This document shows positions 8,250 to 16,685 of a stretch of 64,000 bases of DNA, in pieces. This DNA comes from Staphylococcus durrellii (lineage in GTDB: Bacteria > Bacillota > Bacilli > Staphylococcales > Staphylococcaceae). Numbering within the stretch: the first letter of the stretch is position 1; every line of letters starts with the position of its first letter. The stretch lies in NCBI RefSeq assembly GCF_015594545.1, contig NZ_JADIIO010000001.1:992001-1056000 (forward strand), read 5' to 3'. The position numbers and the translations under genes are program-made. The notes below the pieces were generated by a model, which was given only the letters and a program-made list of their open reading frames with translations, was not told where the DNA came from and searched no databases.

Positions 8250-8325
8250 GGTGTTAACACACCATTTATCTCCATTAGTAACACATAGGGTTAAGGGACA
8301 ATCGCTATTGCGATTGTCTTTTTTA
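8250..8325 (+). ncRNA. Small RNA-like unit, copy 1, upstream of the capsule operon
   Basis: About 76 nt. The predicted 5' end begins with the hairpin GGTGT-TAAC-ACACC, followed by an unstructured stretch with ATCTCC (complementary to a Shine-Dalgarno core) and then a strong terminator at 8297-8325. The unit closely resembles 23219-23318, where the 5' hairpin is GGTGT-TAAC-GCACC: the base change keeps pairing (U-A becomes U-G). No ORF with a ribosome binding site is present. Promoter, 5' hairpin, C-rich seed and terminator together support a regulatory RNA. Confidence 0.6.
8297..8325 (+). terminator. Strong terminator of small RNA copy 1
   Basis: GACAATCGC-TATT-GCGATTGTC, a perfect 9-bp stem, followed by seven T and ATTT. 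Confidence 0.85.
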
Positions 8326-8508
8326 TTTAATCAATATTTAACCAATGACTCAATTTATACAATTATTGTAATTATCTTTTCTCTCTTTTTAGCAATTATG
8401 AACATTAACTTTTGTTTGAAACTACACCTACTATTAATTAAAAATTGCAGCCACTTTTATTAAAATAAAGCCTCATTTTAACTATCTATATCGGTTAATC
8501 ATTTCCTT

Positions 8509-8582
8509 TTTTTTACTTTTTTATAACCTAATTTTACTTAGCTTTGTAAAATTAATTTTCATAGTTTAAATAGTGCTATAAT
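8509..8582 (+). promoter_or_regulatory. Capsule operon promoter with ACT direct repeats
   Basis: TTTTTTACTT (ACT at 8515) and AATTTTACTT (ACT at 8536) are 21 bp apart. TGCTATAAT gives an extended -10 at 8577-8582, 41 bp after the second ACT. No usable -35 is seen. Transcription would start near 8589, giving a leader of about 190 nt before capA. Confidence 0.7.
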
Positions 8583-8715
8583 GCCAATGTATATAAACAT
8601 TAAAATATTTTATGTTTATATTTACTATTTAATTTTTAATTAATTAAATTAGAAATTAAATATGTTTATTCGATGTTCGCATATATGGAAACAACAAGCA
8701 AGTTAGGAGTGTGAC

Positions 8716-8757
8716 ATGTTTGGATACATAAATTTAGAACTCAAATATGACCATTAA
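8716..8757 (+). CDS. 13-residue upstream ORF in the capsule leader
   Basis: ATG at 8716 follows TTAGGAG by 7 nt, a strong ribosome binding site. The frame reads MFGYINLELKYDH and stops with TAA at 8755-8757, 21 nt before capA. It lies inside the predicted capA leader. A translated leader peptide controlling capsule expression is one reading; a chance ORF is the other. Confidence 0.45.
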   Translation: MFGYINLELKYDH

Positions 8758-8778
8758 ATTGTAGTTATAGGAGGCAAT

Positions 8779-9453
8779 ATGAATAGTACTTTAAATTTAT
8801 TAGAAATTAGGAAAATAGTTAAAAAGAACATCGTTTTGCTAATCACTTTACCATTGCTTTTCTTAATCATTAGTATCATTGTAACGAATTACTTTATTGA
8901 TAATAAATATGTAGCGAAAACACAATTATTAGTTTACGAAAAACAATCACAGCCTTTGAATTTTAATAATAAGGTACAAGAAATCCAATCAAATTTACAA
9001 TTGGTAAATACGTATTCTGAAATTGTTAAAAGCCCTAGAATTTTAGAGAAAGTTGCTAAAGATAGTAACGTATCATACGAAGCGGATGCTCTAGCTAAAA
9101 TGTTAACCGTAACTAATCAAACGGATACTCAAATTCTAAATATTGCTATACAAAGCAAGGATGCAAAAGAGGCTGAGTTAATCGCTAATAATGTAGCTAA
9201 AACTTTCCAAAAAGAAATACCTAAGATTATGGATGTAAATAATGTTTCTATATTATCTAATGCAAATAATACTGCAATACAAGTATCACCTAAATTATTG
9301 ATTAATACTACTATTGGCTTAACAAGTGGAATAATGCTAGCCATTATTATTGTAATTATTAGGCAAATAACTGATAAACGTATAAAAAATGAAGCAGATG
9401 TAAAAGAAAACTTAGATATTCCTGTGCTTGGATTGATTCAAAAATATAATTGA
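8779..9453 (+). CDS. capA: Capsule chain-length regulator / tyrosine kinase activator CapA
   Basis: A 224-residue Wzz-type membrane protein. It has an N-terminal membrane segment (about residues 19-40), an extracellular helical domain and a second membrane segment (about 175-195) followed by a short cytoplasmic tail that in this family activates the CapB kinase. CapA controls capsule chain length and couples CapB to the membrane. ATG follows ATAGGAGGC. It is the first gene of a 13-gene operon, 13 nt ahead of capB. The kinase domain is on a separate protein, as usual in Firmicutes. Confidence 0.9.
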   Translation: MNSTLNLLEIRKIVKKNIVLLITLPLLFLIISIIVTNYFIDNKYVAKTQLLVYEKQSQPLNFNNKVQEIQSNLQLVNTYSEIVKSPRILEKVAKDSNVSYEADALAKMLTVTNQTDTQILNIAIQSKDAKEAELIANNVAKTFQKEIPKIMDVNNVSILSNANNTAIQVSPKLLINTTIGLTSGIMLAIIIVIIRQITDKRIKNEADVKENLDIPVLGLIQKYN

Positions 9454-9466
9454 GAAGAGGGCAAAA

Positions 9467-10153
9467 ATGTTTAAAAAAAGAGTAACTAATACATCAAAAT
9501 TATATGTACAACATAATCCGAAATCCGTAATTAGTGAAAAGTTCAAAACGATTAGATCTAATATAATGTTTTCTAATGCTACAAAGAGCGTGTTAATCAC
9601 CTCTGAAAAACCATTGTCAGGTAAAACGACAATATCATCAAATATTGGTATAACATATGCACAAGCAGGTTATAAAACGTTAATTATAGATGGTGACATG
9701 CGTAAACCATCACAACATTATGTGTTTAATTTATCTAATACTGCGGGCCTGTCTAATTTAATCATTAAAAAAGCAACTTATGAAGAAGCGATTAAAACTA
9801 CAGAAATCGAAAAATTACATGTTTTGACTTCTGGTGTAGTACCTCCCAATCCTTCTGAATTGATTGGATCAAAAAGATTTACTGAAATCTTTAAAACACT
9901 TGAAAAAGTTTATGATTTTATAATAATTGATTCACCGCCCATCAATGCAGTAACTGATGCTCAACTATTTGCACAAGTAGCTCAAAATAGCATCTTAATT
10001 ATTGATGTTCAAAAAAATGATAGAGATGAAGTTAAAAAAGCTAAAGATTTATTAGAAGCAGCAGGTGCAAAAATTATAGGCGCTATACTCAATAAAGTTT
10101 CTTTAGATAAAACTTCACATTACTACTATTACTATGGAAAAAATGAACAATGA
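9467..10153 (+). CDS. capB: Capsule tyrosine kinase CapB (BY-kinase)
   Basis: A 228-residue cytoplasmic bacterial tyrosine kinase. The Walker A motif is SEKPLSGKTT (about residues 46-55), the A' motif is LIIDGDMRKP and the Walker B motif is FIIIDSPP. The C-terminal tail has a run of five Tyr (HYYYYYGKNEQ), the usual autophosphorylation cluster. Together with CapA it regulates capsule polymer synthesis. Its stop overlaps the capC start (ATGA). Confidence 0.93.
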   Translation: MFKKRVTNTSKLYVQHNPKSVISEKFKTIRSNIMFSNATKSVLITSEKPLSGKTTISSNIGITYAQAGYKTLIIDGDMRKPSQHYVFNLSNTAGLSNLIIKKATYEEAIKTTEIEKLHVLTSGVVPPNPSELIGSKRFTEIFKTLEKVYDFIIIDSPPINAVTDAQLFAQVAQNSILIIDVQKNDRDEVKKAKDLLEAAGAKIIGAILNKVSLDKTSHYYYYYGKNEQ

Positions 10154-10899
10154 TTGATATACATAATCACATTTTGCCCGATATAGATGACGGACCGAAA
10201 AACATAACAGAAACAATTATGCTGTTACAACAAGCTAAGGAACAAGGTGTTACAGGCATTATCGCTACACCACACCATTTAAGTCCTAAATATACTAATA
10301 ATATTAAGGATGTTAAGGCATTAATTAAAGAAGTACAACAAATTTCAGTAATTCAAAAAATTGGTGTAAATATATATCATGGACAAGAAATTAGATTAAC
10401 AGATCAAATTGTGAGTGATATAGAAAAAGGTAATATATCAGGGCTGAATGATTCGAAATACTTACTTATTGAATTTCCATCAAATGAGGTTCCTTTATAT
10501 ACCAAACAATTATTTTACGAACTTCAATTGATGAAATTTATACCTATTATTGCACATCCAGAGAGGAATAAAGTATTGGCTAATAATATGAATGTTCTGT
10601 ATGACTTAATAAACATGGGGGCTTTAAGTCAGTTAACTGCAGGTTCATTACTTGGAAATGCAGGAAAGAATATCCAAAAAATTTCAATAAAAATGATTCA
10701 TTATGACCTAACACACTTTATTGCCTCCGACGCGCATCATAGTGTTTTAAGACCATTTGCAATTAAAAAATTATTTAAATATAGAAAATTAAAAAAAGTG
10801 AAACCCAAAATTGAAGCGATGTTTAACCATTCGCAATTAATAATTGAAAATTCAACTATAGATAAGCAGCAACCTATTAATTTTTCCAATCAGAGATAA
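10150..10899 (+). CDS. capC: Capsule PHP-type protein-tyrosine phosphatase CapC
   Basis: A 249-residue metal-dependent phosphatase of the CpsB/CapC/YwqE type that dephosphorylates the CapB tail. The opening MIDIHNHILPDIDDGP carries the HxH and Asp metal ligands. Further ligands are seen in GQEIRL, IAHPERN and ASDAHH. The start overlaps the capB stop by 4 nt, indicating translational coupling. Confidence 0.92.
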   Translation: MIDIHNHILPDIDDGPKNITETIMLLQQAKEQGVTGIIATPHHLSPKYTNNIKDVKALIKEVQQISVIQKIGVNIYHGQEIRLTDQIVSDIEKGNISGLNDSKYLLIEFPSNEVPLYTKQLFYELQLMKFIPIIAHPERNKVLANNMNVLYDLINMGALSQLTAGSLLGNAGKNIQKISIKMIHYDLTHFIASDAHHSVLRPFAIKKLFKYRKLKKVKPKIEAMFNHSQLIIENSTIDKQQPINFSNQR

Positions 10900-10927
10900 A
10901 TTTAGACAAAAAGTAGAGGTGAATAGA

Positions 10928-12730
10928 ATGACACATTTCAATACTAGACAACGCTTATTCATTCTTACTGCAATAGATTCACTCATCGTTTCACTTTCCA
11001 TATTTTTGGGTTATTTTATTTTAGAACCATTTTATGAAAGTTATCCATTTAATTTATTAATTATAAGCTCTTTCATTTTACTAGTTTCACATTTTAGTAC
11101 GGCTTACTTTTTTGGCTTATATCATAGAGCTTGGGAATATGCGAGTATTAATGAATTAATGATTGTTGTTAGGGCAATTACAACATCAATATTAATTACT
11201 GTGGCAGTTTTATCATTGATTACATGGACTCACTTATTTTTAAGACTGTACTTTATAACATGGATGCTGCACCTGATTTTTATTGGTGGATCACGTATGT
11301 TTTGGAGAATATATAATAAAAAGGTTATAGGTCGACCATTAAAAAAGAAACCAACACTTATCGTCGGTGCTGGTCAAAGTGCTTCACTATTATTAAGACA
11401 AATGAAAAATATGGCTATGGAACCTATATTAGCAGTGGATGACAACCTTAATAAACAGAAAATGTTGCTAACAGACGGAGTTAAAGTCCAAGGCACAATT
11501 GAACAAATTCCTGAGTTAGTTGATAAATACAAAATTCAAAAGTTAGTTGTAGCCATACCGTCACTTGAACAATCTAAACTAGCTACCATTAATGATATGT
11601 GTAATGAAGCTGGGATAGATCTTTTTAAGATGCCTAATATTAATGATGTATTGTCGGGCGACCTTGAAGTTAATCAACTCAAAAAAGTTGACGTCGAAGA
11701 TTTGTTAGGGCGAGAACCTGTGGAATTAGATATGGCACAAATAGCTAAAGGCATAACCAACCAAACTGTATTAGTTACCGGTGCAGGTGGTTCTATTGGT
11801 TCTGAAATATGTAGACAAATTTGTAACTTCAAACCTAAAAAAGTAATTTTATTAGGGCATGGTGAGAATAGTATTTATTTAATAAACCAAGAGCTATTCA
11901 ATAAACATGCTCAAACAATAGAAATTGTTCCAGTTATAGCTGACATTCAGAATAAGTTAAAAATAACCGAAATTATTAACAAATATAAACCTTATGCCAT
12001 ATATCATGCAGCTGCACATAAACACGTACCATTAATGGAAATGAATGCTGAAGAAGCATTTAAAAATAATGTTATTGGTACAAAAAATGTTGCTGAAGTT
12101 GCTAAAGGAGCAAAAGTTAAAAAATTTGTGATGATTTCGACTGATAAGGCAGTTAACCCATCTAACGTAATGGGTGCTAGTAAGCGTATAGCAGAAATGA
12201 TAGTGCAAAGTCTTAATGACGAGGAATCAAATACGCAATTTGTAGCAGTAAGGTTTGGGAATGTACTCGGTTCTAGGGGATCGGTAATTCCTTTGTTTAA
12301 GAAACAAATTGAACAAGGTGGTCCAGTGACAGTAACACATCCTGACATGACTCGTTATTTTATGACTATACCAGAAGCCGCAAGGTTAGTACTTCAAGCT
12401 GGTGCTTTAGCAAGAGGTGGAGAAATCTTTGTACTAGATATGGGAGAACCAGTAAAAATAACCGATTTGGCTAAAAATTTAATCAAACTAAGTGGTAAAA
12501 ATAGTAGCGATATTAAGATAGAATACTCTGGCATTCGACCTGGTGAAAAGTTATTTGAAGAATTACTTAATGAAGATGAAATACATCCTAAACAAATATT
12601 CGAGAAAATTTACATTGGAAAATCAAAGGTCTATGAATCAAATAATCTATATCAGTGTATTGATCGTATAGGATTAGGTGACATTGATATTATCGATTTT
12701 GCTAGAAGAAGTGAGACATATCTTGAATAA
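10928..12730 (+). CDS. capD: Membrane nucleotide-sugar 4,6-dehydratase CapD / PglF type
   Basis: About 600 residues. Four N-terminal membrane segments (to about residue 125) are followed by a CoA-binding-like domain and a C-terminal SDR dehydratase domain with the NAD motif GAGGSIG and the usual Ser/Thr-Tyr-Lys-type active site variant. It converts UDP-GlcNAc to the 4-keto-6-deoxy sugar, the first step to bacillosamine or FucNAc/QuiNAc type sugars. I place the start at ATG 10928, 6 nt after AGAGGTG. The GTG at 10919 lies within that ribosome binding site. The aminotransferase and acetyltransferase at the operon end favour a PglF role. Confidence 0.88.
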   Translation: MTHFNTRQRLFILTAIDSLIVSLSIFLGYFILEPFYESYPFNLLIISSFILLVSHFSTAYFFGLYHRAWEYASINELMIVVRAITTSILITVAVLSLITWTHLFLRLYFITWMLHLIFIGGSRMFWRIYNKKVIGRPLKKKPTLIVGAGQSASLLLRQMKNMAMEPILAVDDNLNKQKMLLTDGVKVQGTIEQIPELVDKYKIQKLVVAIPSLEQSKLATINDMCNEAGIDLFKMPNINDVLSGDLEVNQLKKVDVEDLLGREPVELDMAQIAKGITNQTVLVTGAGGSIGSEICRQICNFKPKKVILLGHGENSIYLINQELFNKHAQTIEIVPVIADIQNKLKITEIINKYKPYAIYHAAAHKHVPLMEMNAEEAFKNNVIGTKNVAEVAKGAKVKKFVMISTDKAVNPSNVMGASKRIAEMIVQSLNDEESNTQFVAVRFGNVLGSRGSVIPLFKKQIEQGGPVTVTHPDMTRYFMTIPEAARLVLQAGALARGGEIFVLDMGEPVKITDLAKNLIKLSGKNSSDIKIEYSGIRPGEKLFEELLNEDEIHPKQIFEKIYIGKSKVYESNNLYQCIDRIGLGDIDIIDFARRSETYLE

Positions 12731-13916
12731 AAAATTTTTATTGTACTTATCAGGTAATTTGGTCTTTGGATTTACACAATGGCTCGTAATCGTCTTAATT
12801 ATTAAATTGGGTACTAAGTTTGAACTTGGTGCATATACATATGGTATTGCAGTTATTGCACCAATATTATTGTTGATGTCATTTGGATATAACACATTAA
12901 TCGTCACTAAGCCAGATATACAAAAAGCAATGATATATATTACAAGATGGTTCGATATGTTACTCACATTTGTGTTATATGGTTTGTTAATTTATCTTTT
13001 TTCTGATATAACGAGTGATTTATATAAATTAATGGCTGTAATAGCGTTAAGTAAAATTGCAGATAGCTTGATGGAAATTGATTATAGCTATTATATAAAG
13101 TCAAATTTACATTGGAAAGTGGGACTTTATAAAATCATCTTTTCATGTTTTCAACTTAGTTTAATAATGGTTGGATATTTCATTAGCGTTAATTTATTCC
13201 TCCCTCTATTAATTTATAGTATTACTGTTATTATTTTTGCGACTTATAACAATAGAAAACAATTTAATATTAGAGCATTTAATTGGCGACAACTTTTAAT
13301 ATTAATAAAGTTTGGAATTCCGCTATCCATTGCCCTATTTTTATCGTCATTAAATACGAATATTCCTAAATATGCTTTAGAAAATTATAAATCGTTAGCC
13401 GATGTAGGTGTGTTTAGTAGTTTAATAATTATTTACTCAGTGGGAAATGTTTTCTATTTTTCGATGTATAACTTTTTATTACCACGTATTGTAGATCAAA
13501 AACTAAACAAACCATTTTTGAAACGATTATTATTTTTGATATTAACAAGTAACGCAATACTAATGTTCGTTGTAATAATTTTAGTATCATTTTTCATAGA
13601 GCCGTTAATTAAGCTCCTATTTAACGTACAATTTTTAACTTTTAAAAAGGAATTTCTTATTATTATTTCTAGCAGTTTTGCTGTTTATACTAGTATATTG
13701 TTAGATTTATTTATCAATGCTTTTCAAAAATATACGTATAATACTGTTATTCAAATTATCAGTGTTCTAGCAGTGCTTTTTAGCAGCGTCAAGTTAATAC
13801 CAGTTTATTCAGTATTTGGTGCTACTTTAGCATTTGTACTATTTGCAATTACCGTTGTTAGTTTGAAGCTACTTATATCAATTTTTATCATTAGAGGAGT
13901 TAAACATGGGGATTAA
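12723..13916 (+). CDS. Polysaccharide repeat-unit flippase (Wzx)
   Basis: About 397 residues with some 12 hydrophobic helices and no long soluble domain, as in Wzx/MATE-like exporters that flip the undecaprenyl-linked repeat unit. I choose TTG 12723 (NKKFLLYLSGNLVFGF follows), which overlaps the capD stop by 8 nt. The longer frame from 12678 would add 15 charged residues lying inside capD. It lies between capD and the polymerase, the usual order of a Wzx/Wzy capsule locus. Confidence 0.8.
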   Translation: MNKKFLLYLSGNLVFGFTQWLVIVLIIKLGTKFELGAYTYGIAVIAPILLLMSFGYNTLIVTKPDIQKAMIYITRWFDMLLTFVLYGLLIYLFSDITSDLYKLMAVIALSKIADSLMEIDYSYYIKSNLHWKVGLYKIIFSCFQLSLIMVGYFISVNLFLPLLIYSITVIIFATYNNRKQFNIRAFNWRQLLILIKFGIPLSIALFLSSLNTNIPKYALENYKSLADVGVFSSLIIIYSVGNVFYFSMYNFLLPRIVDQKLNKPFLKRLLFLILTSNAILMFVVIILVSFFIEPLIKLLFNVQFLTFKKEFLIIISSSFAVYTSILLDLFINAFQKYTYNTVIQIISVLAVLFSSVKLIPVYSVFGATLAFVLFAITVVSLKLLISIFIIRGVKHGD

Positions 13917-15108
13917 ATCAATAATTATTACTTTAGTGTCACTTGCTTTATTGATGGTCTTTCTATTGCAAGGTTATGGTAATTTTTTAATTCTGATTTT
14001 TTTCAATTTATTAATTTTATCTTATATGTTGGTTAAAAGATATGATACTAAGTTGATATTACTTGTTTATGTGCAATGGGTGTTATATGTAATTTTCTTA
14101 ATTATTCACCAATATGTACACATTTTGCCAGGTTCTGGAAACGACGATTTACGCTTTGAAAAGTTAGCTGATAATTATTATTATCATTATCTTTTTTCTA
14201 CAAATATTGATCTATTTCAAAACTCTAGAACATATTCCCAATTTATAGCAATGATTTATTTTTTGGGGAAACCTCATATTTTAATACCGGGTTTAGTTAA
14301 TATTTCAGTCCATACAATCACAGTTATTTTACTATATAAAATTTGTAACAATGTTTTTAATAATCCTAAAGTGTCAATGATAACTGCCACGTTATATACC
14401 TTATATCCGATCTATATCTTTACCACTGTCATAACATTGAGAGAAATGTTCATTGTCATGTTTATTATGCTATTCACATACGCTTTATTACAGTTACATA
14501 AAACCAAAAATGTAACATACTTTTTCTATAGCATAATTGCCTTATTAGTTGGTGCTATCTTTCATATAGGATTATTAGGATTGTTGTTAGTGTTAGCATG
14601 TTATTTCATCTTTATATCAAATATATATAAGTCAGCTAGGGTCATTTTAGCGATGTTATTTATCACTAGCTTTGTTGTTGTAATATTCAATTCTAACGAT
14701 GCAAAGGTACAAAACACTATTAATACTGATGATCATACCAAGTCTTTAGATTTGAACTCAAGGGCAGATTATATTTCAGTCAACGAATCTAATGGGCTAC
14801 AAACTAAAATGAAGCAAGTAACTTATTTTTTGTTAAAACCATTTCCATGGGAAGTTAAGACGTTAGCAGATGTAATAGGGGTGTTTGATATTTGGGTTAT
14901 TTTATTGGCTACGTTTTTAGCGCTAGTTTTATATAAGAAAACTAAAAATAAAGCTATTTTAATAGTTCTAATTACGGTTTATGGCACGTTTATTACGTTT
15001 GCTATCGGCACATACAATTATGGCACTGCTTTGAGACATAGGGATAAAGTAGCGATGTTGCTAACGATGTTTATAAATTACTACATTTTTTACAAAAAGG
15101 GGAGGTAA
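13906..15108 (+). CDS. Capsule polymerase (Wzy / EpsG-like)
   Basis: 400 residues with about 10 to 12 membrane helices and a larger loop around residues 265-305. It resembles O-antigen and capsule polymerases with LREMFI in the middle. It would join the flipped repeat units on the outer face. Wzy proteins share little sequence, so the call rests on topology and position after the flippase. The start overlaps the flippase gene by 11 nt and follows TTAGAGGAG. Confidence 0.72.
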   Translation: MGIKSIIITLVSLALLMVFLLQGYGNFLILIFFNLLILSYMLVKRYDTKLILLVYVQWVLYVIFLIIHQYVHILPGSGNDDLRFEKLADNYYYHYLFSTNIDLFQNSRTYSQFIAMIYFLGKPHILIPGLVNISVHTITVILLYKICNNVFNNPKVSMITATLYTLYPIYIFTTVITLREMFIVMFIMLFTYALLQLHKTKNVTYFFYSIIALLVGAIFHIGLLGLLLVLACYFIFISNIYKSARVILAMLFITSFVVVIFNSNDAKVQNTINTDDHTKSLDLNSRADYISVNESNGLQTKMKQVTYFLLKPFPWEVKTLADVIGVFDIWVILLATFLALVLYKKTKNKAILIVLITVYGTFITFAIGTYNYGTALRHRDKVAMLLTMFINYYIFYKKGR

Positions 15109-15113
15109 GACTT

Positions 15114-15665
15114 TTGGGATTTAAAGTTCTGAAAGCCATTAGCAAAGTATTAAAGTTATTTCCAGTCGACTTCCGGTATATGCTCTATGAATTAAATACA
15201 GGCACAAACTTTAAAATACAACTTGCAATTAGATACTGTATCGTATCAAGCTTGTGTAAAAAGATGGGTAACAATGTCTTTATTGGCAAGCATGTTTCAT
15301 TAAAAAATATAGAGAATATAGAAGTCGGAAATAACGTAAGTATTCATGATATGTGCTACTTAGATGGCTACGGTGGCATTACGATAGGCAATGATGTATC
15401 GATTGCACATGCTTCTTCTATATTGAGTTCGTCACATACCTGGCAAGATAGCTTATTACCGATTAAATACAATGCTGTTAATAAGGGGCCAGTAATTATC
15501 GGTGACGATGTTTGGATAGGTTGTGGAACAAGAATCTTAAATAATGTGACCATAGAAGACAGAACAATAATTGCAGCAGGTACCGTCGCGAATAAAAACC
15601 TTAAAACACAGCATTTGGGAGCTGGCGTGCCAATGAAAACAAAAAAGAAATTGGAGGTAACATAA
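15114..15665 (+). CDS. Capsule O-acetyltransferase, left-handed beta-helix type
   Basis: 183 residues with hexapeptide repeats (IGKHVSLKNIENIEVGNNVSIHD, IGNDVSI, VIIGDDVWIGCGTRILNNVTI, TIIAAGTVAN) and the loop SSSHTWQD that carries a His typical of the maltose/galactoside/WbbJ acetyltransferases. It probably acetylates a capsule sugar. The start is TTG, 7 nt after GGGGAGG. Confidence 0.8.
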   Translation: MGFKVLKAISKVLKLFPVDFRYMLYELNTGTNFKIQLAIRYCIVSSLCKKMGNNVFIGKHVSLKNIENIEVGNNVSIHDMCYLDGYGGITIGNDVSIAHASSILSSSHTWQDSLLPIKYNAVNKGPVIIGDDVWIGCGTRILNNVTIEDRTIIAAGTVANKNLKTQHLGAGVPMKTKKKLEVT

Positions 15666-15666
15666 C

Positions 15667-16668
15667 ATGAACATATTAATTACCGGTGTAGCCGGCTTTA
15701 TTGGTTCTCACTTAGCAAAAAAGTTAATAGCAAAAAATATGACAGTCATTGGTATTGATAATTTAAATGACTATTATGATGTCAGTTTAAAAGAGCGTCG
15801 CTTAGAAATGATTGGTACACAAAATTTTAAATTTTATCAACAAGACATCGCAGATTATGAACAACTACATGATACGTTTAAACAAGAAAGACCTACCGTT
15901 GTTATCAATTTAGCTGCACAGGCTGGTGTGAGATATAGTCTGACAAATCCACATACATATATAGATGCTAATGTAAAAGGCTTCATGAATGTATTAGAGT
16001 GTTGTCGACATAATCAAATAGAGCATTTAATCTATGCTTCGTCAAGTTCAGTTTATGGTGCAAATACAAAGCAACCATTTAACGTCCATGATAGCGTAAA
16101 TCATCCATTAAGCATTTATGCTGCTACGAAAAAGGCTAATGAGTTAATGGCACATACGTATAGTTCACTTTACCAATTACCAACAACGGGTTTAAGGTTT
16201 TTCACTGTATATGGGCCATGGGGACGTCCTGATATGGCGCTGTTTAAATTTACTCAAGCAATTATTAATGAAGAAAAAATTGATGTATACAATTATGGCA
16301 AAATGATGCGTGATTTTACTTTTGTAGATGATATCGTTGAATCAATCTCAAAACTTGTTAACAAACCGGCCAGCATCAATAAGGATTGGGATGGTGCTAA
16401 ACCTGATCCTGCAACATCATTCGCACCATATAAAATATATAATATTGGCAACAGTAAACCAGTTAATTTAATGGAATTTATCGAGGCTATCGAACGTAAG
16501 TTGGGTAAGCAGGCTATTAAAAATTATATGGCATTACAACCGGGTGATGTACCAGAAACATATGCAAATGTAGACGACTTATATCGGGATATTGATTTTA
16601 AACCACAAGTAAGCGTAGATGAAGGTGTAGGTCAATTTATTGATTGGTACGTAAATTACTATAAATAA
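15667..16668 (+). CDS. capI: UDP-glucuronate 4-epimerase-like (CapI)
   Basis: A 333-residue SDR epimerase. The NAD motif is GVAGFIGSH at residues about 7-15, GIDNLNDYYD follows, and the active site is SSSSVYG with YAATKK. Length and the NLNDYYD stretch match UDP-glucuronate 4-epimerases (CapI). A role in making UDP-GalA, or UDP-GalNAcA with the next gene, is likely. It starts 2 nt after the acetyltransferase stop, with GGAGGTAACA ahead. Confidence 0.85.
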   Translation: MNILITGVAGFIGSHLAKKLIAKNMTVIGIDNLNDYYDVSLKERRLEMIGTQNFKFYQQDIADYEQLHDTFKQERPTVVINLAAQAGVRYSLTNPHTYIDANVKGFMNVLECCRHNQIEHLIYASSSSVYGANTKQPFNVHDSVNHPLSIYAATKKANELMAHTYSSLYQLPTTGLRFFTVYGPWGRPDMALFKFTQAIINEEKIDVYNYGKMMRDFTFVDDIVESISKLVNKPASINKDWDGAKPDPATSFAPYKIYNIGNSKPVNLMEFIEAIERKLGKQAIKNYMALQPGDVPETYANVDDLYRDIDFKPQVSVDEGVGQFIDWYVNYYK

Positions 16669-16685
16669 AGAAGAGGATGTTGTTA

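Noticed and set aside
8251..8463. 70-codon open frame over the small RNA unit
   Set aside because: It runs through the GACAATCGC terminator hairpin and its T tract, has no ribosome binding site and no protein-like pattern. The RNA reading explains the sequence better.
12678..12722. Upstream extension of the flippase gene
   Set aside because: The 15 extra codons lie within capD and give a charged leader before the first membrane helix. The TTG at 12723 gives a typical Wzx N-terminus.
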